DNA of 64,000 bases from Limnochorda sp. L945t (GCF_035593305.1 NZ_CP141615.1:1981722-2045721), one strand, 5' to 3'. Counted from the stretch's first letter, positions 27,468 through 37,127 are shown. Numbers and translations: made by a program. Notes: generated from the sequence alone by a model not told the origin.

Positions 27468-27983
27468 CTACGACGCCGCCTTGCCCTCGCCCTCGCTGCC
27501 GGCCGCGGCGTCGGCCAGCGTCTGGCGCCGATGGGCGATACGGGCAGCGGCCGCCGCCGCCACCCCCGCCACCAGGTCGTCCAGGAACGTGTGGACGCCC
27601 CCGTCCGCATGGCGGTTGAGCTGGCCGATGATGCCCAGCTTTCGCTTGTCCAGGTACCCGAAGCTCGTCAGCCCTACCGATCCATACAGATTGGTGATCG
27701 CCAGGGCCAACACCTCGTCTATGCCGTAAAGGGGGCTATCCTCCCTCACGGCGCTACGCAGCGGCTCGGGGAGATGCCCCTGCTCGGCCAGGACGTCGAG
27801 TGCGATACCGGTCAGGATGGCGAACTGCGCCTCCCGCTTGTCGACCACCCGCCGGACACTCGCCAGGCACTCTTCGAGCGTCAGGTCGCTAAACCGGCCG
27901 CCCAGGAGCTCCTGCACCACCCGAGCGATATCCTCGAGCTCCACGCCCCTGGCCCGCAACCACTCGATGACCTGCTCTCTCAA
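27468..27983 (-). CDS. phosphatidylglycerophosphatase A-like protein (YutG family)
   Basis: 171 residues, with LTLEECLASVRRVVDKREAQ, ILTGIALDVLAEQ, LYGIDEVLALAITNLYGS and HTFLDDLVAGVAAAAAARIAH, all conserved in YutG/PgpA of Firmicutes. The family dephosphorylates phosphatidylglycerol phosphate in membrane lipid synthesis. Its ATG overlaps the dnaE stop (ATGA). Confidence 0.87.
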   Translation of the reverse strand: MREQVIEWLRARGVELEDIARVVQELLGGRFSDLTLEECLASVRRVVDKREAQFAILTGIALDVLAEQGHLPEPLRSAVREDSPLYGIDEVLALAITNLYGSVGLTSFGYLDKRKLGIIGQLNRHADGGVHTFLDDLVAGVAAAAAARIAHRRQTLADAAAGSEGEGKAAS

Positions 27984-30900
27984 CGACCCGCCCCCTGGCC
28001 GGCGGCCACCGCAAGATGCTCCCTCCCGGCGATGCCGCCCCCCTCAGCGGCCGGCCCGGTGCCCCCGCCCTCGTCGCCCGCGCCCTCGAGGAGTTGCGGC
28101 GGCCGGCCGGTGATCCCGGCGATGGCAGCGATCAACTCCGGCACCGGATCCACCCACAGCGTCCGGGCCACCGCAGCGAGCTGGCGCCGGCTGCCGCTCG
28201 CCATCTCGATGACGACCGGCGTCTGGCCGGGATGCTCGCGCAGCGCCTCGGCCACCCGCTCCACCAGCTGCTCCGTGGACCGCCGCCCACCCCCCGGCTC
28301 GCGCCCTAATGGTATCACCAGCAGGCGGTCGAGGGGCATGGCCCTGTCTCCGATGATCTTGATCGACCCATCGTCGTCCTGGCTGATGGTGCCCCACACC
28401 AGCGCCGGCATCCCGGCCTGCACGTCGGCGAACTGATCCATGCTGCGAGGGAAGACCAGCACCTCGACACTTCCTGTCTCGTCTTCCAGCAACACCCGGC
28501 GCATCGTGCTCCCCGATCGGGTGCTGACCCGCCGGTCCGACTGCAGCAGGCCGGCCACCGCCACGCCCGCGCCCTCCTGGGCCAGTTCGCCGAGGTCGGC
28601 CATCGGGCTCGAGCGGAAGCGGGCCAGGCGCCGGCGCCACTGCTGCGCAGGATGGCCGGAAAGATAGAAGCCCAGCACCTCGCGTTCCCAGGCGAGCCGC
28701 TCCGGCACCGGAGCCTCGGGCACTAGGGGCAACAGATCGGCGCCGAAGCCCGGCCCGCCGCCGGCGCCCGCTCCGCTCTCGGCGAACAGGTCCAGCGACG
28801 CCTGGTCCACCTGGGCGGCCGCCGACGAGCGACGCGCCTGGCAGTACTCCCACGCATCCTTCAGGCCGGCCAGCAAGGCGTTGCGGTTACCGAATGCATC
28901 CAGCGCGCCCGCCTTGATGAGGCTCTCGACGACGCGCTGGTTGAAGGCGCCGGGGGAGGACGCTTCCTGCAGGGTGCGGCCGCAGAAGTCGCGCAGCCCC
29001 TTGAACGGCCCGCCCTGCTTCCTCGCCCGGAGGATCGCCTCTACCGCCGGCTGCCCCACGTGCTTGACCGCCAGCAGGCCGAAGCGAATGGCACCGCCCT
29101 CCGGCCAGAACTCGCCCCGGCTGTCGTTGACCGAAGGGGGGAGGATGGGCACGCCGGCCTCCCGGGCAGCGTCCAGGTACAGCTTGACCTTGTCGCTGTT
29201 GCCCGCCACGCTGGTCAACAGCGCCGCCATGAACTCCACCGGGTAGTGGGCCTTGAGATACGCCGTCTGGTAGCTGATGAGCGCATAGGCCGCCGAGTGG
29301 GCCACGTTGAAAGCGTACTGGGCGAAGCGCTCGATTTCGGCAAAGAGTTCCTCGGCCAGGGAGCGCTCGTACCCCTTGCCGACCATCCCCTCGATGAACC
29401 GCTGCTTTTCCCGGGCCATCTCCTCGGGCTTCTTCTTGCCCATCGCCTTGCGCAGCACGTCCGCCTGCCCCGGCGTGTAGCCGGCCAGCTGCGTGGCGAT
29501 GCGCATGACTTGCTCCTGATAGACGATGATCCCGTAGGTCTCCCGCAGGATCGGCTCGAGCGCCGGGTGCGCGTACCGGATCTCCTGCCGGCCGTGCCGG
29601 CGCGCGATGAAGTCCCCCAAGAACTGCAGAGGCCCCGGGCGTCCCAGGGCCAGCGCTGCCACGAGATCGCTGAACTTGTCGGGCTGAAGGTCTCGCATGA
29701 CGCCCTTGAACAGGCGGCTTTCGAGCTGGAAGACGCCCTCCGTCTCCCCTTTGCTCAGCATGGCGTACACCGCCGGATCGTCGAGCGGGAGGTTGTCGAC
29801 GTCGAGGCGCTTGCCGTGCTGGCGCTCGATGAGGTCCACGGCCGCCCGGATGACGGTCAGGTTACGCAGTCCCAGGAAGTCCATCTTGAGCAGGCCCAGC
29901 TCTTCCAGGTGCTCCATGGGGAACTGCGTCACCGCCGCCCCGTCGCTCGTGCGGGCAAGCGGCACCATGTCGGCCAGGGGCCGCGGCGCGATCACCACGC
30001 CGGCCGCGTGCATCGAGAGATGGCGCGGGAATCCCTCCACCTGGCGGGCCAGGTCGATGAGGCGCCGCACCGTCGCGTCGGACTCGTAGCGCTGCCGCAG
30101 CTCTTCGGACTCGGCGAGCGCCTGCTCGAGGGTCACCCCCGGGCCGGACGGCACCAGCTTGGCCAGCCGGTCCACCTCGGCGTACGGGATCTGCAGCACC
30201 CGGCCCACGTCGCGGATGGACGCCCGGGCCGCCATCGTCCCGAAGGTGGCGATCTGCGCCACCCGGTCCTTGCCGTAGCGGCGCACCACGTACTCGATGA
30301 CCTCGTCCCGGCGGTCGTCGGCGAAGTCGATGTCGATGTCGGGCATGGAGACCCGCTCCGGGTTGAGGAACCGCTCGAAGATCATGCCGTGGTGCAGCGG
30401 GTTGATGTTGGTGATGCCGAGGCAGTACCCCACCAGGCTGCCGGCCGCCGACCCTCGCCCCGGGCCGACGGGGATGCCGCTTCTTCTTGCGTAGTTGACG
30501 AAGTCCTGCACGATGAGGAAGTAGCCGGCGAAGCCCGTCTGCTGGATGATGCCCAGCTCGTAGTCGAGGCGCTGGCGCACCTCGTCGTCCATCTCGCCGA
30601 AACGGCGCCGGGCCCCCTCGTACGCGAGCTGCCGCAGGTACTCGTCGGCGCTCTCCCCGTGCGGCGTCTCGAAAGCCGGCAGCTCCGGGCGGCCCAGCTT
30701 GAGCTCCACGTTGCACCGCTCGGCCACCTCGAGCGTCCGATCGCACGCCTCGGGGACGTCCGCGAAGAGCTGCCGCATCTCGCCGGGGCTGCGGAAGTAG
30801 AACTGGTCGGTGGCGAAGCGCAGCCGGTTGGGATCGCTCAAGTACTTGCCGGTCTGGATACAGAGCAAGACGTCGTGGAAGGCCGCGTCCTCCCGGCGCA

Positions 30901-31534
30901 GGTAGTGCGTGTCGTTGGTGGCGATCACCGGCAACTTCCACTCCCGGGCCATGGCCACCAGGCGCGCGTTGAGCGCCTCCTGGCCGTCGACGCCGTTTCG
31001 TTGCAGCTCCACGTAGAAGTGGTCGCGGCCGAAGATGTCGAGATAGCGGCCCAGAGCCGCCCGAGCCCCCTCTTCGTCCCCCTCGAGCAAGCGCGCGCTC
31101 ACTTCGGCCGACATGCACCCGGTGGTGCCGACGAGGCCCCGAGCGTGCGCGGCGAGCACCTCGTGATCGATGCGCGGCTTGTAGTAGAAGCCCTCCAGGA
31201 AGCCGATGGTGGAGAGCTTCATCAGATTGCGCAGGCCTTCTTCGTTCTCGGCCAGCACCAGCAGGTGGTGTGCGGCGTCGCCGGGCCCGCCGCTTTTATC
31301 GTGGCGGCTCTTGGGCGCCAGATACAGCTCCGCACCCAGGATCGGCTTGATGCCGGCAGCTTTGGCGGCCTTGTAAAACTCCACGAGCCCGTACAGCGCC
31401 CCGTGGTCCGTGACGGCAACGGCCGGCATCCCGAAAGAGACGGCCTGCTTGACCAGTTCGTCGACGCGGCACGCCCCGTCGAGCAAGCTGTACTGCGTGT
31501 GGTTGTGAAGGTGCACGAAAGTGCCGGATGCCAT
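27980..31534 (-). CDS. dnaE: DNA polymerase III alpha subunit, DnaE type
   Basis: 1184 residues from the ATG at 31534, where the PHP domain begins (FVHLHNHTQYSLLDG). The polymerase carboxylates sit in PDIDIDFADDRRDEV near residue 396, after GRGSAAGSLVGYC. HhH and OB-fold segments follow in the C-terminal third. It is the replicative or lesion/lagging-strand polymerase depending on whether PolC is present. First gene of the long leftward operon; divergent from ytrH with 53 bases between starts. Confidence 0.97.
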   Translation of the reverse strand: MASGTFVHLHNHTQYSLLDGACRVDELVKQAVSFGMPAVAVTDHGALYGLVEFYKAAKAAGIKPILGAELYLAPKSRHDKSGGPGDAAHHLLVLAENEEGLRNLMKLSTIGFLEGFYYKPRIDHEVLAAHARGLVGTTGCMSAEVSARLLEGDEEGARAALGRYLDIFGRDHFYVELQRNGVDGQEALNARLVAMAREWKLPVIATNDTHYLRREDAAFHDVLLCIQTGKYLSDPNRLRFATDQFYFRSPGEMRQLFADVPEACDRTLEVAERCNVELKLGRPELPAFETPHGESADEYLRQLAYEGARRRFGEMDDEVRQRLDYELGIIQQTGFAGYFLIVQDFVNYARRSGIPVGPGRGSAAGSLVGYCLGITNINPLHHGMIFERFLNPERVSMPDIDIDFADDRRDEVIEYVVRRYGKDRVAQIATFGTMAARASIRDVGRVLQIPYAEVDRLAKLVPSGPGVTLEQALAESEELRQRYESDATVRRLIDLARQVEGFPRHLSMHAAGVVIAPRPLADMVPLARTSDGAAVTQFPMEHLEELGLLKMDFLGLRNLTVIRAAVDLIERQHGKRLDVDNLPLDDPAVYAMLSKGETEGVFQLESRLFKGVMRDLQPDKFSDLVAALALGRPGPLQFLGDFIARRHGRQEIRYAHPALEPILRETYGIIVYQEQVMRIATQLAGYTPGQADVLRKAMGKKKPEEMAREKQRFIEGMVGKGYERSLAEELFAEIERFAQYAFNVAHSAAYALISYQTAYLKAHYPVEFMAALLTSVAGNSDKVKLYLDAAREAGVPILPPSVNDSRGEFWPEGGAIRFGLLAVKHVGQPAVEAILRARKQGGPFKGLRDFCGRTLQEASSPGAFNQRVVESLIKAGALDAFGNRNALLAGLKDAWEYCQARRSSAAAQVDQASLDLFAESGAGAGGGPGFGADLLPLVPEAPVPERLAWEREVLGFYLSGHPAQQWRRRLARFRSSPMADLGELAQEGAGVAVAGLLQSDRRVSTRSGSTMRRVLLEDETGSVEVLVFPRSMDQFADVQAGMPALVWGTISQDDDGSIKIIGDRAMPLDRLLVIPLGREPGGGRRSTEQLVERVAEALREHPGQTPVVIEMASGSRRQLAAVARTLWVDPVPELIAAIAGITGRPPQLLEGAGDEGGGTGPAAEGGGIAGREHLAVAAGQGAGR

Positions 31535-31587
31535 CGGTGCGTTCCCATCCTGCCCGTCGATCTCGGCGCATACAGATGGAGCCAGCC

Positions 31588-31920
31588 ATGACAGGCGACG
31601 CACGCCAAACCCTACATCAGGTCGTCACCGCGCTCTTCCTGGCGCTGGGGGTCGTCACCGGCGGCAGCCTCGTGGGCGGCTTGAGCGCGCTCGCCACCGG
31701 ACGCCCGCCCATTGCCACCATACAGGAGCTTGCCAGGACAATCAAGCTGTGGGCCATCGTGGTAGCCATCGGGGGCTCCTTTCCCACCATCCAGGCCATC
31801 GAATCCGGCCTCTTCTCGGGACAACCCGGCGTCTTGATGCGCCAGGTGGTCGTGATCCTGGCGAGCCTGGCAGGAGCCCAGCTCGGCCAGTGGATCGTGG
31901 TCACCGTGACGGGCGGATGA
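31588..31920 (+). CDS. ytrH: sporulation membrane protein YtrH
   Basis: 110 residues from the ATG at 31588 (GGAG 7 bases before). Three hydrophobic segments include ALFLALGVVTGGSLVGGLSALA and a C-terminal helix after LMRQVVVILASLAGAQLGQWI. YtrH is needed for efficient sporulation in Bacillus, where it also neighbours dnaE. It overlaps ytrI (ATGA). Confidence 0.82.
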   Translation: MTGDARQTLHQVVTALFLALGVVTGGSLVGGLSALATGRPPIATIQELARTIKLWAIVVAIGGSFPTIQAIESGLFSGQPGVLMRQVVVILASLAGAQLGQWIVVTVTGG

Positions 31921-32444
31921 GGGGCTCGAGCCGGCGGGGGGCGTCGAGGGCCGTGAGCGGTAGCGCCCGGTGGGTCCGCTTCCACGTGGTCTCGTGGAGG
32001 CGTCTTTTGGCGTGGCTCGCCGTCTTCGCGCTGGGGACGACGGCGGGGTCCACGTGGGCCACGGTGCGCATCGGCCACCAGGTCGACGCACTGGCGCGCC
32101 AGCGGGACCTCCTCGAACAGCGCGCCGCGGACCTCGAGACCCGCATGGAGAAGCTCCAGCAAAGCCTCTCCGAACGCCGGCGCCGCCCTCTACGGAGCAT
32201 CGAGGTGAAGCTGGCGGGGCTCGACCCCGCGGACGAACTCACGCTCGTCCGGGAGATTCGCAAGCTGCTACAGGGCCTGATAGGCCGGCCCGTCGACCAG
32301 GTCGACCCGGCCCTGGTGGCGCAGATCCTCGACGGGCGCCTCGTGAGCGCGGGTGGCCGCGCCGTGAGCCTGTCCCTGCGCCAGGTCTGGGTGACCGACA
32401 GCTTGACGGTCTGGGTCGACGTGCGGGCCGCCCTGCCGCGGTGA
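31917..32444 (+). CDS. ytrI: YtrI-like sporulation membrane protein
   Basis: 175 residues. A basic N-terminus, one helix (RLLAWLAVFALGTTAGSTW, about 28-46), a coiled coil (HQVDALARQRDLLEQRAADL, about 54-90) and a C-terminal globular part. Size, layout and coupling to ytrH match YtrI of Bacillus, though sequence identity is modest. Probably membrane anchored and sporulation specific. Confidence 0.7.
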   Translation: MRGSSRRGASRAVSGSARWVRFHVVSWRRLLAWLAVFALGTTAGSTWATVRIGHQVDALARQRDLLEQRAADLETRMEKLQQSLSERRRRPLRSIEVKLAGLDPADELTLVREIRKLLQGLIGRPVDQVDPALVAQILDGRLVSAGGRAVSLSLRQVWVTDSLTVWVDVRAALPR

Positions 32445-32468
32445 ACGGCCGCCCGAGTCTCGGAAGGC

Positions 32469-33980
32469 CTAAGGCGAGCCTGCGAGTTCCTGGGTGATGG
32501 GCTCGAAGTCGACGGCCGCATACCCCAGGCGGCGAGCCAGTTCGTCGCCCGTGTCCCGCTGCCCGGAGGCCCATAGCTCCCGCAGGAAGTCGCCGGCCTC
32601 CCGCCGGGTGAACCAGGCGCGGCCGAAGCGGCTTACGAGCCGTTCTCGCAGCATGACCTCGAGCGCCCAGGCGCGCAGGTACTCGGCCACGTAAAACCCC
32701 GCATCCACGTCGGCCAGGTAGTCGACCCTCCCGTACTGGATGCCCGTGGCCTCGGTCAGGATCGAGTCGTAGCGCCCCGGCATGGGACCGAGCGAAGGCG
32801 ACTGGTGGAGCTCGAGCTCGTAGAGGAGCTTGGCGGCGTACCGGCGCAGGAAGTAGAGCCGGTCGAGGCGCGTGAAGGCCGTGTACGCCGCGATCTGGGC
32901 GGGGGACGCCCCCAGCACCTTCTCCAGCCACTCCGGGTTGGTCGTGAGGTACTCGAAGAGGAAGGCGAAGCACTCGGTCACCGAATTGTCGCCGAGGTAC
33001 CGGTACTCCGCCGGGAGATCGGCCCGGGTATGGGCGAAGTGCTCCATGTGCCCGGCTTCGTGGAGCAGGGCGTGGTAGTCGTCCTGGCCTCCTTGCGGCA
33101 GGATCACCAGGCGCACGTCGGCCGGCACCCGCACCGGCGCGCAAAAGGCCCGGGGCGACTTTTGGGGGCGGGGCTCGGTATCGAGGTGCACGTTGGGCTG
33201 GGAGCCCAGCGCGATCCCGAGGCCCGCGAGGGTTTGCTCGAGCGCCGGGACCAGCCGCTCCTTGGGAAACATCGGGTCAAACGCCGTGGCCCGCAGCATC
33301 CAGGCCACGTCGTGCTTGCGGGCGACGCCGAAGCCGACCCCGGCCCGCTCTTCGAGGGCCGGCTCGAAGTGCGTGCGGTAGGCTTGCTCCGTCCGGGAGA
33401 GAAACCGGGTCATCGTCCGCCCGAGGGCTGCGAAGTCGATGCGTTTGAGTTCCTGGTACATGGCCAGGGAGGTGAGGTACCCCAGGGAACGTACCAGCTC
33501 CCGGTGCCGCTCCCATATCGCCTCCCTGTCGGGATTGAGCTCCGCCACGAACGCCTGCCGGGCCTCGTACAGCCGGTCCCGCCGGGCCCGGTCCGGTTCG
33601 TTGGCCAGCCGCACGGAAACCGTCCGAAAGGGCAGCTCCTCGCCGTCGAAACGAATCACGCCCTGGGTCTCCCTGGTGACCAGGGCGTCGACCATCTCCT
33701 TGACGGCGCCCTCGAGATAGCCTGCAACCAGGAAATCCAGAAGGTAGCGCAACCGGCGCTGCCGCTCCGCGTCATTGGGCTGTTGCAGGGCCTTGCGCAC
33801 CCGCTCCACCGTGGCCACGTCGAACAGATGGGCAAACCGTTGGTAGATGGGGCTCAGCTGCAGCTCCGGCTTGAGGCCGGCCCCGTTCTGGTAGTACTCT
33901 TCGCTGGTCTCGCCGAGGAACGTCTCGACATCCCCGGACAGCGCCTCCAGAGACGGTTGGCCTTCGTCCAACGCTGCCAT
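32469..33980 (-). CDS. M3-like zinc metallopeptidase
   Basis: 503 residues from the ATG at 33980. The zinc motif is HEAGH (307-311) in DYHALLHEAGHMEHF, and E337 (VTECFAFLFE) is the likely third ligand, as in gluzincin M3/M2 oligopeptidases. There is no signal peptide. The family degrades short peptides in the cytoplasm. It ends convergently against ytrI, 24 bases apart, and lies downstream of murA on the same strand. Confidence 0.85.
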   Translation of the reverse strand: MAALDEGQPSLEALSGDVETFLGETSEEYYQNGAGLKPELQLSPIYQRFAHLFDVATVERVRKALQQPNDAERQRRLRYLLDFLVAGYLEGAVKEMVDALVTRETQGVIRFDGEELPFRTVSVRLANEPDRARRDRLYEARQAFVAELNPDREAIWERHRELVRSLGYLTSLAMYQELKRIDFAALGRTMTRFLSRTEQAYRTHFEPALEERAGVGFGVARKHDVAWMLRATAFDPMFPKERLVPALEQTLAGLGIALGSQPNVHLDTEPRPQKSPRAFCAPVRVPADVRLVILPQGGQDDYHALLHEAGHMEHFAHTRADLPAEYRYLGDNSVTECFAFLFEYLTTNPEWLEKVLGASPAQIAAYTAFTRLDRLYFLRRYAAKLLYELELHQSPSLGPMPGRYDSILTEATGIQYGRVDYLADVDAGFYVAEYLRAWALEVMLRERLVSRFGRAWFTRREAGDFLRELWASGQRDTGDELARRLGYAAVDFEPITQELAGSP

Positions 33981-34003
33981 GCTCGGCACCGCCCTCCCTA
34001 GCG

Positions 34004-35350
34004 CTACGAGCGGCGGGCCGGGAGTGGCCCTTCGAAGACGGCGCGCCAGTCTTCGGCGACTCCGCCGTCCGGCACGCGCGTGCCCGGCTCCCGCCGGATC
34101 CGGCCCCCGAGCGCTGCGACCTTCGTCTCGAGTGCCTCGTACCCTCTGTCGATCATTTCGGCGTTTTCGATGCGCGTCTCGCCTTCGGCGGCGAGCGCCG
34201 CCAGGAGCAGCGCCGCCCCACCCCGCAGGTCCGTCGCCTCGACGCGGGCCCCGGTGAGGCGAGGCACGCCCCGGATGATGGCCGTGTCCCTCTCGACCCG
34301 GACGTCTGCGCCCATCCGGCGCAGCTCGTCGACGTAGCGAAACCGGTCGAAGATGGTCTCCCGCACCATGCTCGTCCCGTCGGCGATGGTCAGGAGGGCG
34401 GCGAAAGGCTGTTGGAGGTCGGTCGGAAAGCCCGGATAGGGCGCCGTCTCCAGATCGACGGCATGAGGGCGCGCCAGACCGGGCGGAGTGGACAGCGCCA
34501 CCATGTCCGGCGTCTGGCGGATCAGGTAGCCGGCCTCCTTGAGCTTGGCCAGGGGCATGTGCAGGTGCTCGGCGAGCGCCCCGTGGACCTCCACCTCTCC
34601 CGCGGTGATGGCCCCGGCGACCAGCCACGTGGCGATCTCGATGCGGTCCGGGATGATGGCGTAACGGCACCCGTGGAGTCCTTCGACGCCCTCGATCCGG
34701 ACGACGGGAGTCCCCGCCCCCCGGATACGGGCGCCCATGAGGTTGAGCAGCGAGGCGACGTCGACCACTTCGGGCTCGAGCGCGGCGTTTTCCAGCGTCG
34801 TCGTGCCCCGGGCGAGCGACGCCGTCATCATCAACTGGATGGTCGTCCCCACGCTGGGCCGGCTCAACTGGATGCTCGTGCCTGCCAATCCAGATGGCGC
34901 GAGCGCTCGCATGCTGCCACCCTCGATCTGGATGGCCGCTCCCATCGCTTCGAAGCCGCGCAGATGGTAGTCGACCGGGCGGGAACCGAGCGCACAGCCG
35001 CCGGGCAGGGGTACCGTGGCCTCTTTGGCCCTGGCCAGCAAGAGGCCTGCCACGTAGAAGGATGCCCGCATCCGGCGTACCAGCGTGTAGGGGGCCTCCG
35101 TCGTGCGAAGCTCTCCGCCGTACACCGTGACTCCCCCGGGCTCCGGCCCGATTTCGACGCGGACGCCCAGGCTGCGCAGCAACTGGATCATGGTCGCCAC
35201 GTCCGCGTCGGTGGGCACGTGCTCGAGGTGGACGGGCCCACCATCGGCCAGCGCGGCTGCGACCAAAGCGGGCAACGCGCTGTTCTTGGCGCCGCTGGCC
35301 GTGAGTTGTCCCGAAAGGCGTACGCCGCCTTCAACGATGAGATCCGTCAC
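34004..35350 (-). CDS. murA: UDP-N-acetylglucosamine 1-carboxyvinyltransferase
   Basis: 448 residues. K22-N23 (SGAKNSALP) bind substrate, and the catalytic Cys is C119 in LPGGCALGSRPVDYH, so the enzyme should be fosfomycin sensitive. RASFYVAGLLLAR and PYPGFPTDLQQPF are typical. It performs the first committed step of peptidoglycan synthesis. The M3-like peptidase gene follows after 23 bases. Confidence 0.96.
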   Translation of the reverse strand: MTDLIVEGGVRLSGQLTASGAKNSALPALVAAALADGGPVHLEHVPTDADVATMIQLLRSLGVRVEIGPEPGGVTVYGGELRTTEAPYTLVRRMRASFYVAGLLLARAKEATVPLPGGCALGSRPVDYHLRGFEAMGAAIQIEGGSMRALAPSGLAGTSIQLSRPSVGTTIQLMMTASLARGTTTLENAALEPEVVDVASLLNLMGARIRGAGTPVVRIEGVEGLHGCRYAIIPDRIEIATWLVAGAITAGEVEVHGALAEHLHMPLAKLKEAGYLIRQTPDMVALSTPPGLARPHAVDLETAPYPGFPTDLQQPFAALLTIADGTSMVRETIFDRFRYVDELRRMGADVRVERDTAIIRGVPRLTGARVEATDLRGGAALLLAALAAEGETRIENAEMIDRGYEALETKVAALGGRIRREPGTRVPDGGVAEDWRAVFEGPLPARRS

Positions 35351-35437
35351 GTCCTAATATGATTGGCTCCTTTTCGCCGGATGCCTGCTTGCCGGCCGCG
35401 TCCCACCCCAATATTCGGAGCCCGGAGAGGCCGGTCC

Positions 35438-35492
35438 GGCCGCCGGAGGAAGAGCGGCAGGTGTTGCCAGCAACTTCCTGGATCCGGCGGCC
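35438..35492. repeat. 10-bp inverted repeat between the CBM gene and murA
   Basis: GGCCGCCGGA (35438-35447) pairs with TCCGGCGGCC (35483-35492); inside the loop lies a smaller hairpin GTTGC-CA-GCAAC (35463-35474). No U-tract is adjacent. It may fold in the murA leader or end the upstream transcript. Confidence 0.4.
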
Positions 35493-35516
35493 GCCGGTCG
35501 CGGCACTCTAGGGTCG

Positions 35517-36002
35517 TCAGCGGGCGCCCCAATGAATCTGGTACACCCAGTTGTGCCCGTTGTTGTTGTCCCAGTGGTCGGCGGAATCGCGGAAGCAGAA
35601 CTCGAGGGTACCGAACCCCTTGGCCTCGAGGTGTGCCTCCCAGAGGGGCGTCTGCCCGATCCAGCCGACCTTCTGCATGGGCACGTCGTGCACGTCAGAC
35701 CAGCGCCCCGGGCCGAACCCGTAGTGCAAGAAGACCTGATCGGCACCGTGGCGGGCCAGCAGTCCGGAGTACCAGATGGTGACGTCCTGGCCGGAGGTTA
35801 CCGGAGTGGGCTTGACGTAGACGCCGTCGTCCACCTCGCCGAAGGGACGCTCCCGCTCCTCGGCAACGGCCGAAGCCGCTTCATGGCCTTCACCTGCGCC
35901 GATCAGGCCGTACTCCTCGTCGCCGGGCCGGCCGGCAGGCGTGGCCTCTCTCGTGGAGGTGCCCGTGAAGGCGCGCCGTAGCGACTGCAGCAGACCGGCC
36001 AC
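35517..36002 (-). CDS. stand-alone starch-binding module protein (CBM25/53-like)
   Basis: 161 residues from a GTG with GGAGG 7 bases upstream. The first 60 residues are disordered and charged. The C-terminal ~90 residues (SGQDVTIWYSGLLARHGADQVFLHYGFGPGRW, split here only for description, and later DSADHWDNNNGHNWVYQI) match starch-binding modules of the CBM25/53 kind. No catalytic domain and no signal peptide are present, so an intracellular glycogen- or polysaccharide-related role is possible. Confidence 0.72.
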   Translation of the reverse strand: MAGLLQSLRRAFTGTSTREATPAGRPGDEEYGLIGAGEGHEAASAVAEERERPFGEVDDGVYVKPTPVTSGQDVTIWYSGLLARHGADQVFLHYGFGPGRWSDVHDVPMQKVGWIGQTPLWEAHLEAKGFGTLEFCFRDSADHWDNNNGHNWVYQIHWGAR

Positions 36003-36164
36003 TCCACCACCTCCCTTCTCTAGGCCTTGCGCTCGCTCCGAGGGTAGAGTGCGCGGCCCGGCCGTCCGCCATGGGGTAAGTCGCAGGGTCCCCGACCATT
36101 CGGTAGCCGCCCAGGCAAGGGTGGCACACCGATCCAGCCCGGCCGGTCGTTGCTCGCCCTTGCC

Positions 36165-36193
36165 TTGACCCACGGCGGGACGGATGCTAGAAT
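36165..36193 (+). promoter_or_regulatory. promoter of tRNA-Gln
   Basis: TTGACC (36165-36170), a 17-base spacer and TAGAAT (36188-36193), 21 bases upstream of the tRNA. This is one of the best sigma-A promoters in the window. Confidence 0.75.
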
Positions 36194-36214
36194 GCGTTCG
36201 GCTCTTCTCCCCGC

Positions 36215-36288
36215 TGGGGGATGGTGTAACGGCAACACGCGTGGCTCTGGACCACGTAATCCAGGTTCGAATCCTGGTCCCCCAGCCA
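36215..36288 (+). tRNA. tRNA-Gln (anticodon CUG)
   Basis: Acceptor TGGGGGA/TCCCCCA, anticodon stem CGTGG/CCACG with loop CTCTGGA (anticodon CTG), T-arm CCAGGTTCGAATCCTGG, discriminator G and encoded CCA. Confidence 0.95.
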
Positions 36289-36332
36289 ATGCGAGGATTT
36301 CCGGATCCGGCCACGAGCGGAGGTCGTCCGCC

Positions 36333-37127
36333 GTGCAATCACGGAGCGCCGCGCTAAACACCCGTGTCCATCCCGCCCGCCCGGTCGTCTTGCTACATGC
36401 GTTCCCCCTCCATGCCGGGATGTGGCAACCTCAGATGCAGGCGTTGGCGGAGCGGGGCTTCTCTGCGGTGGCCGTGGATCTGCCCGGCTTCGGCTCGAGC
36501 CCGCTCCGGGACGAGCAGGACCTGGACGGCTTCGCCGCGCGGGTGCTGGAGGTGCTGGACGGGCTACAGGTGGAGCGCGCCGCTTTCGTCGGGCTCAGCA
36601 TGGGCGGTTACGTCCTGTTTCGCTTGTGGCAACAGGCCCCTCACCGCATCGGGGCCCTGGTGCTCGCCGATACCCGGGCCGAGCCGGACAGCCCCGAGGC
36701 TCGGGAGCGCCGGTACGCCCAGGCATCCCAGGTGGCGGTCCTCGGGGTGGAGGCCATCCTGGAGGGGTTCGTGGCCGGCGCTCTGGGGCGGGCGACTCTG
36801 GATGGCCGGCCCGGAGTGGTCGAGACCGTGAGACGGATCGTGCGGGAGGCGCGGCCGGCCGGGGTCGTCAACGCCCTCCGGGCCATGGCGGTGCGCCCCG
36901 ACTCGACGCCCCTGCTGCCCCGGATCACCGTACCCACCCTGGTCGTGGCAGGCGAGCAAGACGGCCTCACCCCGCCCGACGTGGCCCACCGCATGGCGGC
37001 CGCCGTTCCCGGCGCGAAGCTTTCGGTGATACCGGAAGCAGGACACCTCTCCAATTTGGAAGCGCCCGGCACCTTCAACCGGCAGCTGCTGGACTTCCTG
37101 GAAACGAGCGGCTTCTGGAGGGCCTGA
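36333..37127 (+). CDS. alpha/beta-fold hydrolase
   Basis: 264 residues from a GTG with GGAGG 9 bases upstream. The nucleophile serine is in GLSMGGY, the acid is Asp in GEQDGLTPP and the base is His in EAGHLSNLE. HAFPLHAGMWQPQ supplies the oxyanion region. Close relatives include 3-oxoadipate enol-lactonase-like esterases, but the substrate is not predictable. It starts 44 bases after tRNA-Gln. Confidence 0.87.
   Translation: MQSRSAALNTRVHPARPVVLLHAFPLHAGMWQPQMQALAERGFSAVAVDLPGFGSSPLRDEQDLDGFAARVLEVLDGLQVERAAFVGLSMGGYVLFRLWQQAPHRIGALVLADTRAEPDSPEARERRYAQASQVAVLGVEAILEGFVAGALGRATLDGRPGVVETVRRIVREARPAGVVNALRAMAVRPDSTPLLPRITVPTLVVAGEQDGLTPPDVAHRMAAAVPGAKLSVIPEAGHLSNLEAPGTFNRQLLDFLETSGFWRA

Noticed and set aside
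29060..31591. An 843-residue open frame antisense to dnaE.
   Set aside because: It mirrors the dnaE codons in GC-rich DNA. It has no ribosome site or family motif, and dnaE is certain.
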